A DNA stretch of 64,000 nucleotides from Cavia porcellus. Taxonomy: Eukaryota; Chordata; Mammalia; Rodentia; Caviidae. The stretch covers positions 25,145,344-25,209,343 of the forward strand of contig NW_026947486.1 of assembly GCF_034190915.1 (NCBI RefSeq), in the 5' to 3' direction. The stretch's first letter is position 1. Each line of letters starts with the position of its first letter. The position numbers and the translations under genes are program-made. Shown piece by piece: positions 37,088 to 49,532 of the stretch. The notes under the pieces were generated by a model, which worked only from the letters and a program-made list of their open reading frames with translations, was not told the DNA's origin and did not search any database.

Positions 37088-37769
37088 TTTCCTGTATTTG
37101 GAAGCTTCAAGTGTTGTTCCAGGTGTGGGAGAGAGATCCATCAGCCTGGGATGGGGTACCCTGTGATGGCCCCACTCACTGGACCCAGCAAGGAACTACG
37201 GCCTGCTCTTCAGGCCAGGAAGAGTGTCTCCTCAGGCTAGGTGGAGCTCCCAGCTGATGCTGCCACAGTCTCTGATCTGGCCTGGTCCCCAGGTCTGGTG
37301 GAGAACTGGCCTGGGTCCCCAGGTCAGGGCGAAAGTTCCCGCAGGCTGGGCGGAGCTCCCAGCCGCAGTTGTTACTCTCACCCTTCTGGTCTGGTCTCTG
37401 GTCCAGTGGGGAGCCAGTCTGGTCCCCCAAGTCAGGGAGAAAGTTCCAGCAGACTGGGCGGAGCTCCCAGACTCAGCTGCTATAGTCTCTGAACTGGGCT
37501 GGTCCCCGGGTCTGGTGGGAAGCCGGCGTGAGTCCCCAGGTCAGGGTGAAAGTTCCCGCAGGCTGGGCGGAGCTCCCAGCCACAGCTGTTACTCTTACCC
37601 TTTGGTGGGGAGCCGGTCTGGTCCCCCAAGTCAGGGAGAAAGTTCCCGCGGGTGGTGGTACAAGCGCCTCCGTCACTGCTTTCGTTTGCAGCCCAGATCC
37701 TCCGTGACGCTGGCCATGGCCAGGCGCCCCGCCCCGGAGCCCGAGGGTCTGGCTGTCACGGCGCCCACC
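37088..37769 (-). promoter_or_regulatory. L1 5' UTR with ~108-bp repeats
   Basis: This very GC-rich region has repeats of about 108 bp, paired into a 216-bp unit. The phrase AAGTTCC(C/A)GCAG recurs at 37333, 37441 and 37549, and a variant at 37639. The 5' end is CpG-rich (about 37690-37769). The repeats are unrelated to the other promoter types in this window. Promoter function is inferred from position. Confidence 0.8.
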
Positions 37770-37784
37770 CTGGATTTTTAATTT

Positions 37785-38880
37785 TAAGTGGTTTAATTTT
37801 TTGATTTCTTTACATATTTTAAATATTAATCCTCTGTCTGAGGTACAGCTGGCAAAAATTCTTCCCCATTAGCTAGGTCATCACTATACTCCTTGATCCA
37901 TTTGCATATATAAGCTTTTTAGTCTAATAGAATCCCATTTGTTGATTCTTGCTGTCATTTCTTGTGATATTGAGGTTGTGTTTAGAAAATCCTTTCCTAC
38001 ACCTAGGGCTTCAAGTGTTTTACCTATTTTATCTTCCAATACGTTTAACATTTCTGTTTCAATGTTTATATCTTTGATCCATTTTGATTTTAATTTTGTA
38101 TATGGTGAGAAATAAGGGTTTAGTTTCAATCTTCTGTAAGATATCTAATTTTCTCAGTACTGCTTGTTGAATAGTGTATCTTTCCTCTGCCATATTTTTG
38201 GCCATCTTTATCAAAGATTAAATTGCTGGTTGTGTCTACATCCTCTATTCTGTTATATTGATCCATGTGCCTGTTTTTGTTTCAGTACCATTTGTTTTTA
38301 TCATTATTGCTTTGTAGTTTAGATTGAAGTCAGGTATTTCAAGGTCTCCTGCTTTTCTCTTGTTGCCAAAAATTGATTTTTCTATTCTGGCTCTCCTCTG
38401 GTTCCATATGAATTTTATGATTGTTTTTTCAGTTTTGTAAATTATGTATTTGGTATTTTGACTGGGTCTGCATTGCATATGTATAATTCTTTTGGGGGGG
38501 GTATGACCATTTTGGCATTATTTGTTCTGTCTAGGTATGAGCAGGGGACATCTTTCTATTTATTTATTTTTGTTCATTTTGTTTTTGAGACAGGATTTCA
38601 CTATGCATTTCAGGCTGGTCTTAAACTCACTTTGTAGCCCCACCTGGCCTCAATCATATGGAAATCTTCCTGCCTCAGCCTTTTGAGTGCTAGGATTACA
38701 GGCATGCACCACTATCCTGGCCCATCTTTCCATTTTTAGATGTCCTCTTTAATCTCCTTTTGCAGAGTACTTTAGTTTTCTTCCTTGTGGTCTTCACTTC
38801 CTTGGTTAGGTTAATTCCTAGGTACAATAATTCACTTTTCTTGAAGCTACTGTGAATGGTATTGTTTTCACAATTTGATT
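37785..38880 (-). mobile_element. Old minus-strand L1, central ORF2 part
   Basis: This resumes the element that stopped at 31047. On the minus strand it covers ORF2 after the reverse transcriptase (frames 38129-37884 and 38478-38245, the latter with KFIWNQRRARIEKSIFGNK). A B1-type SINE interrupts it. It becomes unrecognisable after 38880. Confidence 0.8.
38559..38722 (-). mobile_element. B1-type SINE
   Basis: Antisense landmarks are GAGACAGGATTTCACTATG, CAGGCTGGTCTTAAACTCA, CCTGCCTCAGCC and GGATTACAGGCATGCACC, the usual 7SL-derived B1 order. The target duplication CATCTTTCTA / CATCTTTCCA (38549-38558, 38723-38732; one mismatch) brackets it. The tail is the T-rich (TTTA)n at the left. Confidence 0.9.
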
Positions 38881-39640
38881 TATGACTAATATAAATATTT
38901 AAGAAAAAGGTAAAGGATTACAAATGAAAAAGTGGGAGTAGAGAGAGGATAAGATACAGGAAATAGAAGTCAGGTGAGAAGATATGGATGAAAGTAGAGG
39001 AAATAAAAAGGGACATGGGAGAACCTCTATAAACTTTATTGGGAAAAAAGGCAAGTGAAAGAGGAACAAATACACACCCTCATAAAAGAAATCAGGAAAA
39101 AATTTGAATAAACATGGGAGGGACAAACTGAAGGAGGAAAAGAGGAAAAAGAAATATTTTCTATTGTTTGGGTCGTGTGGTTCTTTTCCACAGCCTAGCA
39201 ATAAGCGACAAAACTCAAGCCAAGACCTGAATCTATTCACACTGGAAGTTTAAGGGAGCAGTCCTCACCCAGAAGTGTTGGATGCAGACATCTGCTTACA
39301 GTGGGAACAGGATACTAATGTGACCTTCTAATTCTGTGTGACTTTAGGTTGAACCTCGCCTCTGATCTTAGGAACTTGGTCTGTGTTCACCAGCTCTAAC
39401 CCCTTAGTGGTACTCTCAGCCTGCACTCCAACTGCTGACTGTCTGCTATGGCTGTCTTACCCTCATCCACTCTGGAAACTTGACACTGTGGAACCTGGTT
39501 TTGAGTCAAGGGACTGCTCTTGGACCTAGGTTTGATTGCTAAGATATTCATTACAATGGCATCTCTGCCACTTTCAAGCTGCAAACTGTTGACTGTGGAA
39601 GCCCACTCTGGAAACAGTATCCTGCATTTCCTTGCAAGTT
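38881..39640. other. Unassigned region inside the old L1 block
   Basis: 38881-39160 is A/G-rich, and 39160-39640 is of more balanced composition. Neither matches an L1 part or gene I recognise. Frames over 60 codons (38899-39240, 39396-39584 on the minus strand) show no domain. Confidence 0.4.
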
Positions 39641-39862
39641 CTTACTGCTGCTTGTTCTCTCATTTCCAATGTAGTTTTGTGTGAGTGAAAACAGTTTGTA
39701 CTTTCATTGGTTGATTGTTTGATAATTTTTCATGGGGAAATCTTGTAACCTGAACAACTACCTCTAAGATAACTATATACAATATATTAATTAGTGTTAA
39801 TTTCCTACCTTTTTTTGGAATTATGTATTATTTCTATCCTTTTTTCTGCTTATTTTTTTTTT
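39641..39862 (+). mobile_element. L1 3' UTR end fragment
   Basis: This matches the last 200 bp of the long-form L1 3' UTR (compare 25690-25860), with ACTACCTCTAAGATAACTAT followed by a T-rich stretch and an A-tail. It is old. No target duplication was found. Confidence 0.65.
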
Positions 39863-40586
39863 TTTAGAATTAAAAAAATGTTTTTAGTTTTACTTTGTTT
39901 CCTATGGAGACTGGTCAGACATTCTGAGCTACACATTGGTTATAGAGCTCTACAATGTGTTCTATTTCTTCTGTATAATTTAATTGTTTTCTCTTTTTGT
40001 CAGCTCCTGCCTGTATCCCAGATAACCTCCTCTCACTTTGATTCCTCTCCAAGCTACTATTTTTCAGATTCTAGACACTTGGTTCCGAGAATCTGACTGC
40101 TGGCACTCATTCCCCTGCCAATTTTTAGTCCCTTTGAATAATGTTCTTTGAGTTAGAATCTTCAAATCAAATTCAGACATAGTCACCACATTGTGTTTGG
40201 TTAATCCATCTTTTATGTCCCTTTCTGTTTATGATAGTCTTTACATCTCTCTTTGTTTTTATTTAATGTTATCTGAGTTTCTCAGATTGGGTGCCTCCAT
40301 TAAGACCCGCTGAATCTTCCAGATCATTTCTTCTCAGTGGATCTTTCCTCAGTTTCAATGATGTGACTCCTCCTCTAGTCAGCCATGTTGGATCCTCTAT
40401 TTCAGATTTTTGCCTTATTCAAGATCAAGTCAATTGTTTGGCTGGTGCTGCTGCTGTCCCATGAAGAAAAGAAATAATGCAGATCCACCTCCAAATTGGT
40501 GGTGGCTGAATCCAGACATGGAATTCACAGTTGTGGAGTTGGTTAGGAGCCACCCTGAGGGTCTGTGTGTGCTGCCAGGATCTGGG
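39863..40586 (-). other. Probable L1 5' UTR, minus strand
   Basis: On the minus strand it contains CCAACATGGCTGACTAGAGG near 40393-40374, resembling the start of many mammalian L1 5' UTRs. It abuts the right target duplication (CTTTACTTT, 40587-40595). It is therefore probably the 5' end of the old L1 whose 3' end is at 29980. No tandem monomers are seen. Confidence 0.5.
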
Positions 40587-40880
40587 CTTTACTTTGATGA
40601 GAAAATTTTTATTACTGATTCAATCTTGTTACTTATTATTGGCCTGCTCTTACTTTCTACACCTTCATAATTCAATCTTGGTAGGTTGTATGTGTCCAGG
40701 AGTTTATCTATTCCTTCTAGGTTACCCAATTTTATTGCTATAGAATTATTTCATAGTAGACACCTGATTCATTATATTTCTGTGGTACCAATTGTAACAT
40801 CTTTTTCATTTATGATTTTGTGTCTTTTTTTCTTAGTTTACCTAAAGGGTTGTAGATTTTGGTTATCTTTAAAAATAAAC
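40587..40880 (-). mobile_element. Ancient L1 (L1M-type), piece 4 of 6
   Basis: Antisense ORF2 (ATTACTGATTCAATCTTGTT, then GGTAGGTTGTATGTGTCCAG) continues exactly where piece 3 ended. It stops where a plus-strand L1 begins at 40881. Confidence 0.8.
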
Positions 40881-42440
40881 ATGTCTTGAATAATACACTC
40901 CTAAGCATTAGGTGGATCACAGAGGAATTTAAAGAAGAAAATAAACAATATCTACACGGAAATAAAAATACAAATACATCTTACCAGAATCTGTGGGAGG
41001 CAATGAAATCAGTCCTCAGAGGAAAATTTCTTGCAGTGAATTCCGACATCAGGAAAACAGAATGAGCACAAATAAGCAACCTGATGCTACACCTCAAACA
41101 TCTAGAAAAAGAAGAGCAAGTCAAGTCCAAAGCCAAAAGGAGAGAGAAAATTATAAATATCAGAGCAGAAATCAATGCAATAGAGACTAAGAAAACATTC
41201 TAAAGAATCAATGAATCAAACAGTTTGTTCTTTGAAAGAATAAATAAAATGGATAAGCCCTTAGGCAACCTTATTTTAAAAAGGAAATAAAAAGCTCAAA
41301 TTCATGCAGAAGGAAATGAAAAGGGTAAAAGCACCACAAACCCTGTGGAAATATGGAAGTCCATCAATATCTATTTCTAAAACCTCTACTTTTATAGGGC
41401 TCATAACACAGAAGAAATGGAGAGATTCCTAGAAACATATGAATTACCAAAGCTGGATCAAGAAGACGTAAAACTGCTGAATAACACAATTTCAATGAAT
41501 GAAACTGAAAATGTAATTAAATCCTTATCAACAAAGAAATGTTCAGGTCCAGATGGATTCATTGCAGAATTCGACAAAAAATTCAAAGAGGATTTAATGC
41601 CAACACTTTTCAAACTCTTCAATGAAATTGAAAGGGTAGAAAATTCTCCCTAACTCATTCCTGGGAGAAAGTATTTAAATACCAAAACTTGAGAAAGACC
41701 CAACTAAAAAAGAGAGCTACAGGCCAGTCTCTCTAATAAACATAAATGCAAAACTTCCCAATAAAATTTCAGCAAACAGAATGCAGCAAGTTTTCGAGAA
41801 GATTATACATTATGATCAAGTGGGATTCATCCAGGGAATGCAGGGATGGTTCAGCATATCAATAGAGGCAAAAATAAGAACCACACAATTATTTCTATAG
41901 AAGCAAAAAAAGCTCTTGATAAGGTCCAACACTTATTTATGATAAGAAACTTACAAAAAATTGGAATGAATTGTCTTTACCTCAATTTGATAAAGGCCAT
42001 CTATGACAACCCAGTGGCCATCATCATATTAAATGGCCATAAACTGAAAGCCTTTATCCTAAAATCAGGACCAAGACAAGAATGGCCCTTATCACCACTC
42101 CTATTCAATATAGTGCTGGAAATACTAGCCAGAACAATTAGACAAAAGAGAAAAATAAATGGAGTAAGAATAGGAAAAGAAGAAGTTAAATTATCACTAC
42201 TTCCTGGTAACATGATACTCTACATAGAAGATCCCCAAAACTCCATTGAAAGACTCCTATGTATAATAAATAAATTCAGTAATGTAGCTGAATACAAAGT
42301 CAACACTCAAAAATCAATAGCATTCCTACACACTAACAACAAAACCACTGAGAGAGAAATAAGAAAAGTCACACCTTTCATAATAGCATCCAAAAAGTGA
42401 AATACTTAGGAATCAATCTACTAAAAGAAGTAGGCAGAGT
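40881..42440 (+). pseudogene. L1 ORF2 fragment (between endonuclease and post-RT region)
   Basis: This starts at the end of the endonuclease domain (NNTLLS-type) and runs past the reverse transcriptase to YLGINLLKEV. A TGA lies at 41063-41065 in the HIRKTE context. The first RT aspartate is lost ([10 protein letters not shown]), and FADD is changed to LPGN near 42201, so it is clearly dead. The frame 41846-42400 is the longest part. It is interrupted by the L1 at 42441; its 3' UTR appears at 49230. Confidence 0.88.
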
Positions 42441-42903
42441 AATGGCTGCGCAGGTCTGGGGTGCCTACATCTGCCTCAACATGTGTCTGGAGGACTGTAG
42501 ATTTCTAAGCAAGCAGGCAAGCATCACCAGTTCCAGAGGCTCCATGGCCTGCAGTAAGTGCCCAAGTGCACTCTTCCCCAATCCGAGCCTGTTTGGGACC
42601 CTTGAACCTTCCGGGTGCAGTAAAGTAGATAGGCAGGTCAGAGGCACCTACATCGGCCTCCCCATTCCGTGATGGAGAACTGTGGAGTTCCAAGCAAGCA
42701 GCAGGGAGCACACTGTCCCCAGAGCCCAGCCTATCTGGAACTGCGGAGTTCTAAGCAGGCAGAAGAGTGCCACTGGTTCCAGAGGCCCAGCAGCCTGAGG
42801 GAATTGGGTACCAGAGTCCCAGGAGCTGTGAACATAGAAGTGGATTTCCAACAGAAACTGAGGAAGCTTTCAATTAACACGCGAAACACAGAAATATAGG
42901 AAA
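42441..42903 (+). promoter_or_regulatory. L1 5' UTR, truncated 334-bp monomer type
   Basis: The sequence aligns with the second half of a monomer at 18990-19270 (GTGTCTGGAGGACTG), followed by the tether to ORF1. The 5' end appears truncated within a monomer, which is common for monomer-type L1 promoters. Confidence 0.75.
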
Positions 42904-43947
42904 ATGACAAAACGAAAGACCAAATTACAACCTCAAACCTCCAGCCCATCTCAAGAAACCCTAAGAGGGATGTATATAGAAGAAAATATATGCCATACAC
43001 CTCAAATATCAGACAGAATAGCTACTGAAATAAACAAGCAACTCCGGGATGCTTCAAAGGAATTCAAACTCGAAATAATCTCCCAGGTAAAAGAAGAAAT
43101 GATAAAAGAAATGAAAAAGATTCTGAATATATCTAAAGAAAACACAGTTAAAAACTTGGAAGAACTAAAGAAAAAGATAGAATCCCTAGATGAGCAATAT
43201 AAGAAACCAACAGAGTACATAAAGCAGATGCACAGAGATATACAGGAAATAAAAAACTCCACTGAAAGCTGTAAAAATCGCCTCAATGAAAGTGAAGATA
43301 GAATTTCAAACCTTGAAGACAGGATTGCAGCTAGTGAACAGGAAAGGAAAGATCTTTTAAAAATAACAAGGAATCAGGAAATAACAATTAAACAACTGCA
43401 AGACGATGCAAATGAACACAACATAAGATTGATAGGGGTTAATGAAAAAGAAGAAGACAACATAAAGGATGTCAAGAGGATATTTAGAAAAGTAATAGCT
43501 GAAAATTTCCCAAGCATGAGATCAGAAACTGACATCAGGTTCAGTGAAGCCAATAGAACACCAAATAGTCATAACCAAAATAAAACTACACCCAGACATA
43601 TAATAATCACCATCCCAGAAATCCAACACAAGAATAGATTATTAAAAGCTGTCAGAGAGAAAAGACAGATCACTTATAAAGGAAAACTGATCAGAATCAC
43701 AGCAGACTTCTCAGCACAAACAATAAAGTTAAGAAGAGCATGGAATGAAGTATTCCAGATCCTAAAGCAAAATGATTTCCAACCTAGACTGATGTACCCT
43801 GCAAACTATCATTCAATATCGATGGTGAAATAAGATACTTCCATGAAAGAACAGGTGAAGAACTTCATGAACACCAAACCAACCCTGCAAAAAATGTTGA
43901 GAGAGTTTAGATACACAAAGGAAAAAACCACTAAGCAAAGCAGATAA
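42904..43947 (+). pseudogene. L1 ORF1, almost intact
   Basis: The frame is open from MTKRKTK at 42904, with codon 4 CGA preserved, for 309 codons. It has a basic N-terminus, a coiled coil at about residues 60-155 (IESLDEQYKK, NRLNESEDRISNLEDRIAA), an RNA-recognition region (IRLIGVNEKEEDN) and a C-terminal domain (RHIIITIPEIQHKNRLLKA). Near residue 300 a small deletion shifts the frame; the native stop would be TAA at 43945-43947. The last 35-40 residues are therefore lost. RNA-binding trimers might still have formed before this damage. Confidence 0.93.
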
Positions 43948-43970
43948 TTAAACAGAACAGAAAGATAAAG

Positions 43971-46900
43971 ATGTAAGAGCAGAAAGATAACATGTCAACA
44001 ATAAACCAGCATATAACAGTTATAACCATTAATATAAATGGTCTCAATGCACCAATCAAAAGTAACAGACTGGAAGAATGGATCAAGAAACAAAATCCAA
44101 CCATATGCTGTATACAGGAAACCCATCTAACCCAGAAGGATACTCATAGACTGAAACTTAAAGGATGGAAAACAATACTTCATGCAGTAGGAATCCAAAA
44201 AAGCAGGAGTAGCCATTCTGTTTGCAGACAACATGAACATTAAACCAACAATGATCAAAAAAATACAAAGAAGGTCACTACATACTCGTTAGGGGAAAAC
44301 TCCAGGAGGAAGAGATAAATATCTTAAATATACATGCACCAAATTCCAGAGCACCCAGTTATATAAAGCAACTATTAACATAAATGAAAAATCAAATTAT
44401 CAGTAACACAATTGTAACAGGAGACATTAACACACCATTGACACCAAGGGACAGATCAACCAGACAGAAAATGAGCAAAGAAATAACAGAACTGAATCAC
44501 ACCTGTGTACAAACGGACTTGATAGACATATACAGAATGTTCCACCTAACAACATGAGAATACACATTCTTCTCATCAATACATGGGTCATTCTCTAAAA
44601 TAGAGCATATATTAGCTCACAAACGTATTTAAACAACTGCAAAAGAGTTGAAATCACCCCTCGCATGTTATCGGATCATAGCGCTTTGAAATTAGAAATT
44701 AATGATAAAAGATACTGCAAAAATCCCACAAACACATGGAAACTAAATAACACACGCTTGAATAATCAGTGGTTTCACAGGGGAAATTAAAGAAGAAATT
44801 AAACAATACCTACAAGAAAATGAAAATACAGATACAAACTACCGGGATCTGTGGGATGCAATGAAAGCCGTCTTCAGAGGAAAATTTTTGCAACGAGTTC
44901 CCACATCAGGAAAACAGAAAGAATACAAATAAATAACCTGATGCTACACCTCAAACAGCTAGAAAAAGAAGAGCAAGTCAAGCCCAAAGTCAAAAGAGAG
45001 AGGAAATTATAAAAATCAGAGCAGAATTCAATGCAATAGAAACTAAGAAAACAATCCAAAAATCAACAAATCAAAGAGTTGGTTCTTTGAAAGAATACAT
45101 AAAATCAACAAGCCCCTAGCTAACCTTATTTTTAAAAAGGGAAGAAAAAGCTCAAATTCATGCAATAAGAAATGAAAAAGGTGAAATCACTACAGACTCT
45201 ACATAAATACAGAAGATCATTAACACCTATTTCAAAAACCTCTACTCTCAAAGGTTTGATAACACAGAAGAAATAGACAGATTCCTAGAAACATATGAAG
45301 TACCAAAGCTAGATCAAGAGGATGGAAAACTGCTGAATAACTCAATCTCTATTAATGAAATTGAAAATGTAATTAAGTCTTTAGTTACAAAAAAGAGCCC
45401 AGGCCCAGATGGATTCACTGGAGAATTCTCCAAGAAATACAAAGAAGACCTAATGCCGACACTCCTCAAACTATTCATTGAAATTGAAAGGGAAGTAATC
45501 ATTCCTAAGTCATTCCTGGAAGCAAATATTACTCTATTACCAAAACCTGAGAAAGATCCAACTAAAAAAGAGAACTATAGACCAATCTCCCTAATGAACA
45601 CAGATGCAAAAATCCTCAATAAAATACTGGCAAATAGGATGCAGCAAATCATCAAGAAGATTATACACCATGACCCAGTGGGATTCATCCCAGGCATGCA
45701 GGGATGGTTCAACATACGAAAATCAATAAATTTTATCCACCATATCAATAAAGCCAAAAGTAAGAATCACATGATCATTTATTTAGATGAAGAAAAAGCC
45801 TTCTATACGGTGCAACATTAATTCACGATAAGAACTTTACAGAAAGTTGGAATAGATGGCCTTTATCTCAATATAATAAAGACCATCTATCACAAACCAA
45901 CAGCTGGCATCATACTAAATGGCCAAAAATGGAAAGCCTTTACTTTAAAATCAGGCACAAGACAAGCATGTCCTTTATCACCACTCCTATTTAATGTAGT
46001 ACTGTAAGTACTAACCAGAGCAATTAGACAAGAGAGAAAAATAAAAGGGGTAAAGATAGGAAAAGAAGAAGTTAAATTATCATTAGTTGCACGTGACATG
46101 GTACTCTACATAGAAAACCCAGTAAACTCCATTGAAAGACTCTTAGATATAATAAATAAATTCAGTAATGTAGCCGGATACAAAATCAATATTCAGAAAT
46201 CAATAGCATTCCTATACACTAAGAACAAAATCAGAGAGAGAGAAATAAGAGAAGCCACACTCTTTACACTAGCAAGCAAAAAAATGAAATATTTAGGAAT
46301 TACACTTATGAGAGAAGTGAAAGACCTATACAGGAAAAATTATAATACACTAAAATAAGAAATTGAAGATGATCTCAGAAAATGGAAAGACATCCCTTGC
46401 TCCTGGGTAGGAAGAACAAACATTGTGAAAATGACCATTCTCCCAGAACTGTTATACATATTCAAAGCAATCCCAATAAAAATACCATCAACATACCTTA
46501 TAGATCTAGAGAAATCACTCCTAAAATTCATCTGCAACCAGAAGATACCTAAAATAGGAAAGGCAATTCTAAGCAGCAAAGGCAAGGCAGGTGGCATCAG
46601 AATCCCTGATTTGAAGTTATGCTACAAAGCAATGGTAGTAAAATCAACATGGTACTGGGATCAAAACAGAGCCGAAGAGCAATGGAATAGATTAGAAGAT
46701 ACAACCACAACTATAAACACACTCAACCACCTTATCTTTGATAAAGGAGCCAAGCAGGTTCACTCGAAGAACGACAGTCTCTTTAATAAATGGTGTTGGA
46801 AAAACTGGCTCTCTATTTGCCAAAAACTAAAACTAGACCCATGCCATTCACCATGTAGTAAATTGAAATCTAAATGGATTAAAGATCTGAATATTAAAAC

Positions 46901-47809
46901 AGAAACACTAAGTCTATTGGAAGAGACTTGTATTGCAAGTCAAATTGGGTAGAAATCTTGAAAACATAGGGGTAGGTAGAGGATTCATGAACAGGACTCA
47001 TCCTGCACGCGAACTACTTCCCAGAATCAATAACTGGGACCATGTCTTATTAAAATGTCTCTGCATGTCAAAAGAAATATCCAGCATAGTGAAAAGGAAA
47101 CCCACAACCTGGGAAAAAATCTTAGTGAACTCCCCCTCAGACAAGGGACTTTTGTCTAAAACATATAAAGAATAAATAAAACTCAGACCCCCAAAATTCA
47201 AAGATCCAGTCCAAAAATGGGCATCTGAGATGAATACACACTTCTCAGATGAAGAAATACAAATGGCAAATAAATACATGAAAAAATGTTCATCATCATT
47301 GGTCAGTAGAGAAATGCAAATTAAAACCACACTAGATTCCATCTCACTCCTGAAAGAATGACCAAGATCAAGAAAACTACCAACAACAAGTGCTGGAGAG
47401 GCTGTGGGGAAAAAGGAACTCTCCTACACTGTTGGTGGGAGTGTAGACTGGCACAACGTTTGTGGAGGTCAGTCTGGATATTTCTCTAAAAGCTGGGATT
47501 GGAAGTCCCATTTGTTCCAGCTATTCCACTTCCAGGCATATTCCCAGAAGAACTGAAAGCATCATATCGCAGTGATATATGTGCACCTATGTTTATAGCA
47601 GCACAATTTGTAATCGCCAGATCTTGGAAACAACTCAAGTGTCCATCAACTGAGGAATGGATAAAAAGTTGTGGTATTTCTATACAATAGCTATAAAGAA
47701 GGATCACATTGAGGTATTTATCAATAAATAGGTGCAGCTTGAGACCATACTCATGAGTGAAATAAATCAGTCTCGCATGTGTGAGTACCAAATAGTTTCC
47801 CTTATGTAA
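43971..47809 (+). pseudogene. L1 ORF2, inactivated
   Basis: The expected ATG at 43971 is followed at once by TAA (43974-43976). From 43992 the endonuclease begins (MSTINQHIT) and shifts frame after 80 codons. At the HIRKTE site this copy has AGA, not TGA. Reverse transcriptase at 45453-45821 has [10 protein letters not shown], and FADD is changed to VARD at 46086-46097. The C-terminal frames 46425-47175 and the cysteine-rich tail near 47390-47445 follow. The native stop is TAA at 47807-47809. Confidence 0.92.
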
Positions 47810-49229
47810 GAAATTATTTAAATATATAAAAGTATGTGGTAATCATGATTCCTCATTATGTGGCCTCGAAGCCTTATAAAGTTTTCTCTTATTAATTGGA
47901 ATGGCGTTATTCTGGGATGCTTGATATTACTTCCTGTGATGAAATGAACAGATATTTTGAAGAAAACAAGTTATCATAATAGCTAGTGCTTATTTAATAT
48001 CATCTTGTTTTGAAGCCCCACCAAACTATGGTTCTTCTGTCTCCATTGGTTTTATCATGTTGTATCTTGCTGGATTTTATTAGATGTGATAGTACAAACA
48101 AAAATTGTTATAGGCAAAGAGATAATATAGAAACCATTGTTTGTTTTCTGTTAGGTGGTTCTAAATACCGTACAATGCTTTCATCCGCTTGAATGGTTTT
48201 ACACTGTGTTGTTATGTTTGATGCTATAGTATATGAAGTTATATTCAAATATTTCAAGGAAAAAGGCACTATGCTAACTACCATTAAGTCGGGTTATTTG
48301 CTGGTGAAGCACTAGGTTGCTGAAACTGTCGTCCTTTGACCTGCATTGCTATGTAGTTATGTCCTCTTTTATCTCAATCTCTCCCTTATTCATTAACAAT
48401 TTTATTTAGTTATTTTTTATGATTATTTTAATTAAGGGGAAAAAATCAAAAAAATTAGCAGGATATATTATAGTAACTTTTCAAATTTCCTATTAACTTG
48501 ATTTGAAGTCCTGTAATACTCCCACTATCTTGTTTTGACTGATTAGATTCTGTTCTGTTCTATATGATAATATCAAGTTTGAGGGTGTAGGCAACTACTT
48601 TGAAGGCAATAAGATTCACTATGGTGCCCATTGTGGTTTGACTGTTATCTTCTTTTGAAGTCCTATAGTGTTTACAATGTTTAGGTTTTATTGGTCTTGT
48701 TCTCTACTGTTTTGTTCAACTTTATAATACCTAATGAGATAGACAATTCTTTTTAAGGAAGCAAGAGGCATGGTGGTAACCATTGTTGATAACCTTGTAC
48801 TCTGTTTTTACATCATGTGCTATGTCTATCCCTGGTTTTGACTGACAGCTTTGTTTTGTCATATTTGACTTTATTCTCTTCAAAAAAAGTAATAAGAACT
48901 ATGGGAGTAGTAAAACCCAAAATGTGTAAATTGCGTTGTAAAAAGAGAGGGAAAAAAGTGCTCTAAAGGATACAACTGCAAGTGTGTTTAGGGCTGTTAA
49001 ATAGATGACCATATTAATGTTTTTTGGCTGGATCATTGAACACAACTTTTTGCAGTCTCACTGTTTGAATGTCCACTTTGTATGCTTTGATACTGTGACT
49101 TGAGCAACTATCTCTAAGATGATAATGTGTAATCTATTAACTGGTGATTTGTTACTGGTTTTATTTGTAGTTCTGTATTACTTGTACCCTTACACTGTTT
49201 TGCTTTTTCTTTTTCCTTTTAAATAAAAT
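47810..49229 (+). other. L1 3' UTR, long two-module form
   Basis: It is collinear with 24694-25868 but retains extra sequence between the modules, like 15533-16943. It ends in AATAAAATTTTAAAG next to the proposed right target duplication. Confidence 0.85.
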
Positions 49230-49409
49230 TTTAAAGTAAAGAAGTAAGAGAAGAAAACAAGAGACAATATGATGGACAGTGATGATCTCCTGTTGTCTTG
49301 CTTTGAAATTTGAGTCTCTTACATTGTTTTCTTCTAATCTGCTTTGTTATGTTTAGTTTTACCCTCTTTAAAATAAAATAAAAAAGAAAAAAACACATTG
49401 TACAAGTGG
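49230..49409 (+). mobile_element. 3' UTR end of the interrupted plus-strand L1
   Basis: GAAGAAAACAAG followed by a TCTTGCTTTGAA block matches the start of L1 3' UTR module A (compare 47955-48015). It ends with AAAATAAAATAAAAAAG. Together with 40881-42440 it forms a deleted older L1 into which the 42441 copy inserted. Confidence 0.65.
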
Positions 49410-49532
49410 AAAATACAAATAAATGGTTCTTTGTTGATATTTTGTAACTTAAAAACATCTATTTGATTTAATTCTGTTTTATTATTTATTTCCTTTTACT
49501 AGTGTTTTCTAGTTCATTGAAGTTTAACTTTA
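49410..49532 (-). mobile_element. Ancient L1 (L1M-type), piece 5 of 6
   Basis: Antisense sequence continues from 40880 (TTCTTTGTTGATATTTTGTA). It ends at a 14-bp target duplication (49519-49532) caused by the next insertion. Confidence 0.7.

Larger units (their letters stand above)
31541..37769 (-). mobile_element. Near-full-length minus-strand L1 (about 6.2 kb)
   Basis: On the minus strand the order is: promoter repeats (37769-37088), ORF1 (37087 to about 36085), ORF2 (36015 to about 32190) and a 3' UTR of roughly 600 bp with module A only. A possible 15-bp target duplication with two mismatches (31033-31047 and 37770-37784) also encloses the fragment at 31048. The reverse transcriptase FADD is intact, but frameshifts and stops inactivate the element. 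Confidence 0.88.
42441..49229 (+). mobile_element. Near-full-length plus-strand L1 (about 6.8 kb)
   Basis: It comprises a 463-bp promoter of the 334-bp monomer type (about one monomer plus tether), ORF1, ORF2 and a two-module 3' UTR with A-rich tail. AAAGAAGTA occurs on both sides (about 42424 and 49238), a probable short target duplication. It lies inside another plus-strand L1. ORF1 is the best preserved in the window; ORF2 is heavily damaged. Confidence 0.9.

Noticed and set aside
37224..37781. 185-codon frame running opposite to an L1 5' UTR
   Set aside because: It is an internally repetitive translation of the ~108-bp promoter repeats, with no independent coding evidence.
40881..49409. 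Exact target duplication for the outer plus-strand L1
   Set aside because: Only a vague A-rich similarity is visible at the two ends, not enough to claim.
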